Positions 1-8,987 of a DNA stretch of 37,285 nucleotides are shown here, one piece after another; positions within the stretch are counted from its first letter, which is position 1; each line of letters starts with the position of its first letter. Under the pieces are notes generated by a model. That model was not told the origin of the DNA. It worked only from the letters and a program-made list of their open reading frames with translations, and did not search any database. Location: the NCBI GenBank assembly GCA_017633835.1, contig JAGBOP010000003.1, positions 1 through 37,285 of the forward strand, written 5' to 3'. Source of the stretch: a bacterium. Its GTDB lineage: Bacteria; Bacillota_I; Bacilli_A; Mycoplasmatales; Mycoplasmoidaceae. The position numbers and the translations under genes were made by a program.

Positions 1-50
1 CGACCCCTTGGTCCCAAACCAAGTGCACTACCAAGCTGTGCAACATCCCG
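1..50 (-). tRNA. tRNA-Pro (UGG), 3' part outside the window
   Basis: Read on the minus strand, the sequence starts with a 7-base acceptor strand (CGGGATG) at position 50. A D-arm follows, then a perfect 5-bp anticodon stem CTTGG/CCAAG enclosing the loop TTTGGGA, which gives anticodon UGG (Pro). The window edge cuts off the T-arm and the 3' acceptor strand. It lies 7 bases downstream of tRNA-Cys and is probably co-transcribed with it. Confidence 0.93.
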
Positions 51-57
51 AAAAAAA

Positions 58-132
58 TGGAGGTGCCTGTCGGATTCGAACCAACGAATATGGAGGTTGC
101 AGCTCCAGACCTTACCGCTTGGCTAAGGCACC
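58..132 (-). tRNA. tRNA-Cys (GCA), CCA end encoded
   Basis: On the minus strand the acceptor GGTGCCT pairs with AGGCACC. The anticodon stem TGGAG/CTCCA encloses the loop CTGCAAC, giving anticodon GCA. The T-arm is GTTGG-TTCGAAT-CCGAC. The discriminator base is U, as is typical for Cys tRNA, and the CCA end is encoded (58-60). It is followed directly by tRNA-Pro. Confidence 0.96.
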
Positions 133-156
133 ATTCATTTTTCAAATTATGTAAAT

Positions 157-162
157 ATTATA
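157..162 (-). promoter_or_regulatory. Probable -10 box of the tRNA-Cys/tRNA-Pro unit
   Basis: The minus strand carries a perfect TATAAT about 24 bases upstream of the tRNA-Cys 5' end, inside the 69-base gap after the aldehyde dehydrogenase gene. No good -35 box is visible, which is common in mollicutes. It suggests that the tRNAs can be transcribed independently of the upstream operon. Confidence 0.45.
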
Positions 163-201
163 CTATATTTTTATTTATTTAATTAATTAAAAAATAAATT
201 C

Positions 202-1593
202 TTATTTTTTGTTCATTAAATGTTTGGTGATAAAGATGTTTTCATCAAACAATTTATTTTCATCAAGGATCTTATCCCCATATCATTTGGAACAAAGATA
301 TGGTTCATTGTGACTAAAAGTAAGAAAACTAGCTTTTCCGTGGTATTTGCCAAGTCCACTATCTTTTACTCCTCCAAAGGGTAAGTTACCATGAAAGACA
401 TGAATTAATGTATCGTTAACTACCATGGCACCACATGCAAAATAATGTTTACAAAAGTTAATTAAACTTTGATCTTTACTAAAGCAGTAAAGTACTAGGG
501 GATTATCATGGGTTTTAATAATGCGTGTTAAATCATCAATACTTTGGTAAGTATAGTAATACCCAATTGGACTAAATAATTCATTATCAAGATAGGCTTT
601 ATCTTGACATTTGCTATATGGAATAAAGCAAAATTGCAATTGCTTTTTATTATCAACAGTATGATAATTTAACAAGATAAAATCAGTTTGATTTTGTTCA
701 TCAAGTCAATGTTGAACTTCATCAATCTTCTTTTGACTAATTAGTTTTCCTGTGTAAATACTACTATCTTTATATTCTTTGTTATAAATATCAACTAATA
801 AGTTAGTAAATTCCTGAGCAATATTTTCTTTAAGAATTAAGTAATCAGCTGCTACGCAAATTTGTCCGGCATTAATTAGTTTAGTATTTAAATACTTATG
901 CACTGCTAATTTAAGGTCACAAGTATCATCAACAATCATTGGTGATTTGCCCCCTAATTCAAAAACAGTGGGAATAAATCGATCATATTGGCAACTATAA
1001 ATCTTAGCTGCAGTTGGTTTAGAACCAGTAAAGAATATGAAGTCTCAAGGATAATAATTTAAATCATGCCGGTCATCCGTGCTTAAATCATCAGGTAATA
1101 TTGATACTAATCCAATTGGTAAATAACTTAAAATCTTTCGTACAACTTTATTAACATGGGGAGTTAAAGTTGGCATTTTTACTACTGTTACATTTCCACA
1201 CCCAATGGAACCAACTAAGGGTTGTAAACTTAATAAAATTGGAAAATTAAATGGCACAATTAGATAAACAATACCATGCGGTGAATGAATAATCCGAGCC
1301 TTTTTATGAAATAAAAGCAAAATTGGTGGAACATAACTATCTTTACTTCAATGTCTTAAATGCTTGATAAACGTATCAAGTTCATGATAAACAATTTGCA
1401 CTTCGGTTAAAAAACCAATCGCAACACTACGATTTAAATCTTGTTGTAAAGCGTTTAATAATTCAGTTTGGTTTTCTTTAATGGCTTGTTTAAAGGTTTT
1501 TAGTCAACTAATACGTTGTTCAATCGCAAAAGTAGTTTGCGAAGCAAAGAACTTTTGGTGAACTTCTAGTTGGTTAGCAATAATATCTTGCAT
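202..1593 (-). CDS. Class 3 (ALDH3-like) aldehyde dehydrogenase
   Basis: This is a 463-residue NAD(P)-dependent aldehyde dehydrogenase that oxidises an aldehyde to its acid. Several UGA codons must be read as Trp; read as stops they would break it into pieces. Visible family marks are FFTGS for the dinucleotide fold, FELGGKSP with the general-base Glu, and INAGQICVAADY with the catalytic Cys. The C-terminal LPFGGVKDSGLGKYHGK followed by SFLTFSH is typical of the ALDH3 subfamily, which acts on medium and long-chain or aromatic aldehydes. The length matches ALDH3 enzymes. Start ATG 1591-1593 lies 4 bases after the hisS stop without a clear Shine-Dalgarno, so translational coupling is likely. 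It is the last protein gene of the minus-strand operon. The substrate is unknown; detoxification of lipid-derived aldehydes is a guess. Confidence 0.93.
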
Positions 1594-1597
1594 CTTG

Positions 1598-2884
1598 TTA
1601 GATTAATTTATTGTTTATTAAAAAGGAATCTAATTCGTTTAGATTAATAGTGCTTTGAATAAAGTCTTGTTGGTTCTTAATGGTAATTTGGTGGTTGGTT
1701 CATTCTTTTTGGCCTAAAATGAACACAAATTTTGCACACATTGATTGTGCAAATTTAAAACCTTGGTTTAATTTTGCAATGTTAGGTTCATAGCAAACTG
1801 CTAAATGCTTTGCTCGTAAATCATGCACAAATGCTTCAATGGCAAATGGATCATTGCCAAGGTTAATGACACAAATATCACTTTGATTATCAAAACCTTC
1901 CGTAGTTAGGTGGTGTTCAACTTGGTATTGAATTAATAATCGTTCCAGGCCAAAAGCAAAACCAACTCCTTGGGCATTCATACCCCCTAATTCAGCAATT
2001 AAGTTATTATACCTACCCCCACCACAAAAAGTGGATTGACCTTTTAATTCATCTAAATCAGAAACAAATTCAAATACTAAATCAGTATAGTAATCTAAAC
2101 CCCTTACTAGTCCATAATTAATGGTATATGGGACATGTAAATTAGTAAGCACGGTGGTTAATTCATTAAAGTTCTTTTTTTCTTGCTCACTTAAAAATAA
2201 AGTAATTGCCGGAGCTTTTTTTACAAAATCTTTTTTTCCATCTTCTTTATCATCAAGAATTCGCAACGGATTAGTTGCTAATCGATTCTTGGAATCTTCA
2301 CTTAATTGGTTAACAAAATCTTTAAAGTAGTCTTGTAATGCTTTAATTCATTTGGTTCTGGTTTCAATTGAACCAATGCAATTAATTTCGACGTGGTATT
2401 TACTTAATTGCAATTGATTAACAATATCGTATGCTAATAATAAGACATCAAGGTCATCAACATTACTTTTAGTATTAAGAATTTCAAAGCCAAATTGGTG
2501 AAATTGTCTTGCTCGACCACTTTGAGGTCGTTCATACCGAAAGATAGGACCAACATAATATAGTCGTAACGGAAAGTTAGTTTTTTCTAATAACTTGTCT
2601 TCGTTAACAGCTCTAATCACTCCTGCCGTGCCTTCGGGTCGTAACGTAATATTACGTCCCCCTTTATCATCAAAGTTGTAAATTTCTTTAGTGACTATAT
2701 CACTTGTAACTCCCACACTGCGAATAAATACTTCGGTGTGTTCAAAGATGGGAGTTCTAATTTCGCTATATCCATAGCAATTAGCAATTTTTTTAATGCA
2801 ATCTTCAATGGTCTTTAAGTTTGTTAACTTTGCACCATATCAGTCAATCGTTCCCCTGGGACGTTGATAAATTGGTTGACTCAT
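1598..2884 (-). CDS. hisS: Histidyl-tRNA synthetase
   Basis: This class II aminoacyl-tRNA synthetase of 428 residues charges tRNA-His. The protein opens with the PRGTID motif near residue 8. Motif 2 reads FRYERPQSGRARQFHQFGFE, followed by LVRGLDYYTDLVFEF (histidine-binding), CGGGRYNNL, and motif 3 GVGFAFGLERLL. The C-terminal anticodon-binding domain follows and is of normal length. The ATG (2882-2884) overlaps the pyrG stop in a TAATG junction, so translation is probably coupled. UGA codons inside the frame are read as Trp, for example in TIDWYGAKL. Confidence 0.97.
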
Positions 2885-4551
2885 TACTTTTTAGTTCCTT
2901 GAACTGATTGGTTAATTGGTTTTTCACAAACTTTAATTAATTCGCTAAAGATTGGTTGAGGTCGAAGTGCTTTGGCAGTGAATTCAGGGTGGAATTGGGT
3001 ACCAAAGAAGAATGGGTGCACCGTTTGAGGTAATTCAATAATTTCTACCAAATTCTTATCATCATAAATACCGCTAAACTTTAAACCAGCTTTTTCAAAT
3101 TCGGGTTTATATTGGTTATTAAATTCATAACGGTGACGGTGTCGTTCAATAGCATGGTCAGATTGATAAATCTTGTGGCTTAAACTGTTTGGGTCTTTAA
3201 TGGAACATAAATAATCACCTAAACGTAATGTACCGCCAAGGTCTTTGTTGGCACTCTTACCAGCTATAATGTGGAAAATTGGACAACTAGTATCTTTATC
3301 AAATTCAGCACTGGTTGCATTTTTGTATCCTAAGACATCTCTGGCATATTCAATGCAAGCAAGTTGCATACCAAGACAAATGCCAAGGTAAGGAATCTTA
3401 TTTTCTCTTGCATATCTAATTGCTTTAATCATGCCTTCAATGCCATCTTCCCCAAATCCTCCTGGGACAATGATGGCATCATATCCTTTTAATAATTTGT
3501 TCACATTTTCATCAGTAACTTTTTTCGCATCAATTTCGGTAATGGTTAGTTTACATTCATTATATCAAGCCGAAATCTTTAAACCATTAAATAATGACAA
3601 GTAAGCATCCGAGTTAGAAATATATTTACCAACTACGGCAATATTTGCTTCATATTTCGCAGGAGCATGAATAATTTTTAAGAAATTTTCCCATTTGTCA
3701 AAAGCCGCATGGTCAGCTTTCTTTTCCATGTGGAATTTATCAATAATTAGTTTTTGTAATCCTTGTTTATATAAATCGCTTGGTAAATCATAAATAAATT
3801 CTTGGTTCTTAACATCAATGATGTCTTGCGGATCAACCCCAGTAGTTAAATAAATCTTTTCTTTATCTTCTTTTGTTAAACCTTCTTCACTGCGAACTAA
3901 TAAGAAATCAGGGGAAATACCTGCGTGCATTAGTTCTCGTACACTGTGTTGCAATGGTTTAGTTTTAGTTTCATTAGAGGTTAACAATTTAATAACTGGT
4001 ACGCAGTGCATATAAAGCACGCGGTCTTTATAGGTTCGTCCCATTTGCCGCATGGCTTCAATGAATGGAATTGATTCAATGTCACCAACTGTACCCCCAA
4101 TTTCAACAATGATGAAATCAGGTTGGTACATTTGGCTAATTTCGTCAACGCGGTGAATAATTTCGTTAGTAATGTGCGGAATAATTTGCACAGTTTTACC
4201 TAAATAATCTCCATTGCGTTCTTTTTTAATGACGTTTTGGTATACAGTTCCGGTCGTTAAATTGGAAATCTTGTTTAAATCAACATTGAGGAATCGTTCA
4301 TAATTACCTAGATCAAGATCGGTTTCACCTCCATCATGAGTAACAAATACTTCCCCGTGTTGCAATGGACTCATGGTACCAGGGTCAACGTTGACATAAG
4401 GGTCAAACTTTAAGTTGATTACTTTATAACCAAGGTTATTTAGTAAGCATCCTACGCTGGATGCAGTAATTCCCTTACCTAAACTTGAAAATACTCCACC
4501 CGTGATGACAATGATGTGAGTATCTTTATATAACTTGTTATTGTTTTCCAT
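2884..4551 (-). CDS. pyrG: CTP synthase
   Basis: This 555-residue enzyme makes CTP from UTP with ATP and glutamine. The N-terminal synthetase domain has the ATP-binding GGVFSSLGKGITASS near residue 18, FDPYVNVDPGTMSP, HGEVFVTHDGGETDLDLGNY and the IEIGGTVGDIES-type segment. The C-terminal class I glutamine amidotransferase domain has the nucleophile in PYLGICLGMQLA and the catalytic His/Glu in FHPEF. One UGA (Trp) lies between the two halves, just after the end of the synthetase domain. It starts 40 bases after the nadD-HD stop and ends in a one-base overlap with hisS. Confidence 0.97.
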
Positions 4552-4591
4552 AATTAATGTTTTCCTTTAATAAATTATTCAATTTCTTTTC

Positions 4592-5665
4592 TTATTTATT
4601 TAATTGGTGAGCAAATTTATTCTTTTGGTATTGTATGATTGCTTGATAAGTTTGATCAAGATCAGTTTTGGCTAATTGTCGGTAATGATCAATGTTGGTT
4701 AAATCTTCTTCAGTTCGAGCTGGTTCTAGTTTATCAGCACAATACAAAATCTTATCTAATAAGGTAACATTGCTATCAAATTGGTAAGTATGATTAGCAA
4801 TGGCATGTAGTACTAATTCATCTTTAAAGAATAATTGGGTTTGTAATACTACTGCAGCTGCTGGTCCATGCAGATTATTAATCCTTGTAAACATGTTCAG
4901 GTAAGATTTGTACTTACTTAATTGCATTCAAACCTTAATCATTTCATCACTGCTTTCTTTACATCAGTCATGAAATAAACCTGCTACATATGCTTGTTTA
5001 ACTAATTTTGGATCATAAATGTTAGCATATTCTTTACATAATTCTGCTACTCTCATACTGTGAGCAATCCGGTTATTACGCATCTTGGATTGCAAGCGTT
5101 GAAAAGCATATAAGCCATTTTCATTAATGTAATTAATAACATCATCATTTAAAAACGAAGGAACCACTCGTTGGGCATAAGATCCAACTTCAAAATCAAA
5201 GTTGTAATTAAAAATCATCCGCCCTTCGTCAATTAATTTTTGGGCAAATGGATTAATTGGTAATCCTCTTCTTGCAAAGACATAGAATTTTACGTTTTTT
5301 ACTAATCAATCAATTTCATCCCACGTACTTAAATCTGCTAAGTGATCAGCTCCAATGACAATGTATAATTCTTCTGCATGCGTATAATTCTTTAAATCAT
5401 TAATGTGCTTATATCCACTATATCCTTCGGGAATATCTTGTTCACAGTAATTGATTTTAATCTTGTCATTATGTAAAGTTTTAATGGCTAATTCAATCAT
5501 ATGAGCCCGGTCATTATAAGTAGTTGAATATGTTTTGGTAAAACTACGAAAGATTGGTGTGACGTAAAATAAATCAGGTTGAATATCAGCAAAAGCCAGT
5601 TTGATCATTTCCAAATGGCCATTGTGGATAGGATCAAAACTACCAGCAAAGTTAACTATTTTCAT
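4592..5665 (-). CDS. nadD: Fusion of nicotinate-nucleotide adenylyltransferase (NadD) with a YqeK-like HD hydrolase
   Basis: This is one 357-residue frame with two domains. Residues 1-190 are a NadD-type nucleotidyltransferase that adenylates nicotinate mononucleotide for NAD synthesis. It has the family motif GSFDPIHNGHL at residues 8-18 and YIVIGADHL. Residues about 200-357 are an HD-domain phosphohydrolase with an early His, VAGLFHDWCKE as the HD pair, and a later KILYCADKLEP, as in YqeK-type diadenosine tetraphosphate hydrolases. The same fusion is known in Mycoplasma (M. genitalium MG240). The usual ISSTxIR segment of NadD appears as VGSYAQR, a clear deviation. The start is set by AAGGAGT placed 5 bases before ATG 5663-5665. 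It is the first gene of the minus-strand operon. Confidence 0.9.
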
Positions 5666-5701
5666 GATTACTCCTTCATAAAAAACAAAAATAAAGCTTA
5701 A

Positions 5702-5731
5702 ATTATAAAAAATTGGAGCAGTAAATAGCAA
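5702..5731 (-). promoter_or_regulatory. Promoter of the nadD-pyrG-hisS-aldehyde dehydrogenase operon
   Basis: The minus strand shows TTGCTA (5726-5731), an 18-base spacer and a perfect TATAAT (5702-5707). Transcription would begin near 5695, leaving a leader of about 30 bases with the AAGGAGT ribosome site. No competing promoter is seen before pyrG, hisS or the dehydrogenase. Confidence 0.6.
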
Positions 5732-5861
5732 AAATAATTAAGCAATTTGTCCTGCTCAATTTTTCTTAAATAATATGTTAATATTATATTTTTTATTTAA
5801 GTTGTCTACATGTTTTGAAAAGATTTTTCCAAGAACTAAAAAAATAATAAAATTTAGTGAT

Positions 5862-5867
5862 TATATT
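5862..5867 (+). promoter_or_regulatory. Possible -10 box placing the ispH transcript start at its ATG
   Basis: TATATT ends 6 bases before the ispH ATG at 5874, preceded by TGAT that resembles an extended -10. No Shine-Dalgarno is present. If this is the promoter, the ispH mRNA would be leaderless. No -35 match is visible. Confidence 0.3.
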
Positions 5868-5873
5868 AACACG

Positions 5874-6770
5874 ATGGTACAAGTAATTAAATTAACTCCG
5901 AGAGGATTTTGTCAAGGAGTCATGAATGCAATTAATGTATTGCAGCAAGCTGTGAACGATTACCCCACCAAACATGTTTATTGCGTGGGTTGAATTGTGC
6001 ATAATTTAACCGTAGTTAATGGTTTTGTTAAACAAGGAGTGATTTTCCTTTATGATACTAAACAATCACGTTTGCAGTTAATAGAAAATCTACATGATGA
6101 AAATGCGGTAGTGGTGTTTAGTGCTCATGGTACACCAACTGATGCAATTGCATTAGCAAGAAAAAAAGGTTTTATTGTCATTGATGCAACGTGCAAGTAT
6201 GTTCGCAAGATTCATGATTTAATTTATGCGAACATTAATCACTACCACATTATTTACATTGGTAAGAAAAATCACCCTGAATCAATTGCAACGTTAGCAA
6301 TTAATCCCAACATTATTTTTATTGATGTTGATGAATATAAAGATCCTAACAAACTAGCAAGTTTACACTTAGATTTAAATCAACAATATTATTTATTAAA
6401 TCAAACTACCATTGCGTTGTATGATTATTTAAATATTCAACAATATTTACAAAATCATTACCAAAATATTATTTTTGATAATGAAATTTGTGATGCTACT
6501 ACTAACCGGCAAAAAGCAGTATTAAACATGCCAAATGATGTTGATTTATTAATTGTAGTTGGTGATCAAGCAAGTAATAATTCCAACCAACTATGTTATT
6601 TAGGCAAAACTAAAAACATTGAAAGTCACTTAATTTTAAAAGCAAGTGAATTAAATTCTAGTTGGTTTATTAATAAGCATAAAGTAGCGATTACAGCCGG
6701 AACTAGTAGTCCAAAAGATGACATTAAAGATATTGTTGATGCCATTAATAAAATAGTAAAAGAAATGTAA
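5874..6770 (+). CDS. ispH: 4-hydroxy-3-methylbut-2-enyl diphosphate reductase (IspH/LytB)
   Basis: This is a 298-residue iron-sulfur enzyme that catalyses the last step of the MEP isoprenoid pathway, producing IPP and DMAPP. All three cluster cysteines are visible: RGFCQGV near residue 14, IDATCKYV, and NEICDATTNRQ. Other family marks are IVHN, SAHGTP, KNHPE, NQTT, the SNNSNQL substrate loop, and TAGTSSPKDDI near the end. The codon before IVHN is UGA and must be Trp. Start ATG 5874 gives the usual short N-terminus; the frame is open upstream to an ATG at 5775, but that would add a non-homologous stretch. It has no Shine-Dalgarno and lies 3 bases before trmB. IspH is rare in mollicutes. No other MEP gene is in the window. 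Confidence 0.95.
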
Positions 6771-6773
6771 CTT

Positions 6774-7451
6774 ATGCGTGTACGTCATAATAAAGATGCC
6801 GAAAATTTATTGCTCCAATATCCAAATTTATACATTGATGATTGTGAACAAAAACACGGCAAATGAAAATGGTTTTATAATAACAATCATCCCTTAAAAT
6901 TAGAAATTGGGTGTGGTAAAGGCCAATTCATTATTAACCAAGCCTTAAAGTATCCCCAATATGATTTTATTGCCATTGAAAAAGATGCCACCATTTTGTT
7001 AAAAGCGGTGCGGCAAGCTCAAAGTATTATTGATCAACATTACGTAATCAATAATTTGAAGTTTACGTTAGGTGATGCTAAAAACATTGAATTTATTTTT
7101 GATGATAATGAAGTAGATGAAATCTTTTTAAACTTTAGTGACCCGTGACCAAAGAAGCATCATACCAAACGAAGATTAACTTCGCCGTTCTTTTTAAGAC
7201 AATATTACTTAATCTTAAAACCAACTGGGAAGATTATTTTAAAAACTGATAATGCACCTTTTTTTGCTTACAGTATGCAAACAATTAAAGCCGATCCAAA
7301 TTGAACAGTATTGTATGAAACAAATGATCTTTACCAAGAAATTGATTTAGACATTAACAAAGAAAACATTAAGACTGAATACGAAGAAAAATTCATTGCT
7401 CAAAATGTCCCAATTCATAAAGCAGTCATTCAAACTAACAAGCAATATTAA
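6774..7451 (+). CDS. trmB: tRNA (guanine-N7-)-methyltransferase
   Basis: This 225-residue SAM-dependent enzyme makes m7G46 in tRNA. The SAM-binding motif LEIGCGKGQF follows an N-terminal arm, and the family signature SDPWPKKHHTKRRL lies in the middle with both Trp and Pro residues conserved. Several Trp codons are UGA, so a standard-code reading would fragment it. It starts 3 bases after ispH without a ribosome site, suggesting coupling. Its stop codon overlaps the stop of the convergent downstream gene. Confidence 0.93.
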
Positions 7452-8167
7452 TGAAAATAATGCATTACTTTAGCAATCACACTATTATCATTAAGTGTAT
7501 TTGCTTGACAATCATTAACGTAATTAATGATTAATTTTCCTAAATCGGTTGAACTAATTTTTAAATAAGTTGATGGAAAAATTGGAAAGTAATAAATAAC
7601 CATTAAGTCTAAACATTGATGACACCATTGTCTAATGGTGACATCTTTTTTTATTTCTTCATTAAAATAATTCGTTAATTCATCTTGGTATTGTTTGTAA
7701 GCAATAATCGTATCTTTATTTACTTGGTGATGAACATTAATAATGTCATTAAAAAATATTAATGAATCATTAGTTTTATTAGCAATTAAATAAAACAATA
7801 AGAATTTATCTGCTTGGTTAATTTGAGTACTATTAAATAAATAACTAAAAAATTGAGCTTGGTTTTTGTTAAAAGGAAATTTCTTTCAGTATCATTGCAA
7901 GAAATTAAAATCAACTTGGTGATTTTTTACTAAGTTGCTCATTAAATCATCACTGGTTAGATTTGCATACCAATTTTTAAATTGACTATCTAATTCTTTA
8001 GCATTTAATTCTTTATTTAATGAATAAAGTAACTTTTTTCATTGTGAAAAATATGGTTCAGGAACAAATGCTTTTAATTGTTCTTGAATCATATTAACTG
8101 CTTGTTCAAGTTGATGATCTTTAACTAATGAGTTAATGGTATTGTCAATTTGTTTGAAGTAATCCAT
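7448..8167 (-). CDS. Hypothetical alpha-helical protein
   Basis: This is a 239-residue protein that I do not recognise. It opens with MDYFKQIDNTINSLVKDHQL, is rich in Asn, Lys, Gln and aromatic residues, lacks a signal peptide or membrane segment, and looks wholly helical. Its style resembles TPR-like helical mycoplasma proteins (for instance the DUF3196/MG237 type), but I cannot confirm this. Three or more UGA codons are needed as Trp. It starts 5 bases after the DUF402 gene, so the two form a unit, and its TAA stop shares bases with the trmB stop on the other strand. Confidence 0.75.
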
Positions 8168-8172
8168 GAATT

Positions 8173-8796
8173 TTAATTTTTATTTTGGTTTTTTTCAGTA
8201 CTTAATGCCACTGGTTCAAAATAATCAAAATTTAATTCTTGCATGCATTTACTTAGTGCTTGGTAAGAAAAATTAGTGGTAAAGTATTTTGCTTCTAATA
8301 ATTTTTCAATTCGTTCTTTGGCTTTATTAATGGTATTTAAAACCGAATGGGAGTAGTTATAAGCAACTTGGTTTTTTTCAAATTCTTTCACATCCAAAAT
8401 GTGCCATTTTGGAGTTCTAGAAGTTGCTGATAAAACACACCGGTAATCTAAGTCAAAATCGATGTATTTAATAATGCCATTTTCAATATAAAATGGACTT
8501 GCTATGTTAATATAGTAGATAATATTGTGGTTTTCTTTGTTAATGGTAATCTTTAAGTTAAATCATTCTTTTTCAAAGAAAAACCAAAAGGTATCAGTTT
8601 CATTCATTAAGTGCTTATAGCAAATGTCACTATCCTTCTTGCTAGTAAGAATGTAAAGATATTTGCTAGCACAAAACAAATAATCATTGTTTTGATCGAT
8701 GATATAAATTGGTTGTCAAGCATGATATAATCACCCATTGTATTTGTATGCTTGAATGATGGTTAATAATGGGTATTTTGGTTTAAATTTCGTCAT
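8173..8796 (-). CDS. DUF402-family protein, probable nucleoside di/triphosphatase
   Basis: This is a 207-residue protein matching the DUF402 (FomD-like/Ntdp) pattern. A Trp-aromatic segment FWFFFEKEWFNLKI is followed by IIYYINIASPFYIE, then IIKYIDFDLDYR carrying the acidic metal-binding cluster, then ILDVKEFE. Gram-positive members hydrolyse nucleoside di- and triphosphates with divalent metal. The C-terminal 60 residues are helical (NTINKAKERIEKLL). Start ATG 8794-8796 gives the full family length. UGA is used as Trp several times. It is divergently transcribed from the large surface protein and is followed after 5 bases by the helical hypothetical gene. Confidence 0.82.
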
Positions 8797-8951
8797 TATA
8801 TCAAATTTTTATCTTTTTTTAGTTAATTATCGAAATAATCAAATATTTTTCAAATTACCCAAATCCTTAATTATATTAGCACAAATCAAAAAATGATTAT
8901 GTTATTTTTATGAATTTTGTAAAATTTTTGTTTAATAATAAGGATACAAAA

Positions 8952-8970
8952 TTTAGCATCAAATGCTAAA
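8952..8970 (+). promoter_or_regulatory. Perfect inverted repeat in the leader of the surface-protein gene
   Basis: TTTAGCAT, a 3-base loop CAA and ATGCTAAA form an uninterrupted 8-bp repeat ending 3 bases before the AGGAGG ribosome site at 8974-8979. It could be an operator or an mRNA hairpin controlling access to the ribosome site. It has no T-run, so it is not a terminator. Confidence 0.5.
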
Positions 8971-8987
8971 AATCAGGAGGTATTTTT

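Noticed and set aside
202..1593. Apparent pseudogene fragments when UGA is read as stop (also in hisS, pyrG, trmB, rpoB, rpoC, katA and others)
   Set aside because: The fragments stay in one frame and rejoin into full-length conserved proteins if UGA is Trp, often at positions where families have Trp. This is the mycoplasma code, not decay.
5775..5873. Upstream ATG for ispH adding 33 residues
   Set aside because: IspH proteins begin a few residues before the PRGFC motif; the added stretch is A+T-driven and unlike the family.
8876..8885. TTAGCACAAA found here and at 24486-24495 before rpoB, part of a CIRCE-like half site
   Set aside because: No matching second arm (GTGCTAA) lies at the required distance, and two copies of a 10-mer in A+T-rich leaders are weak evidence.
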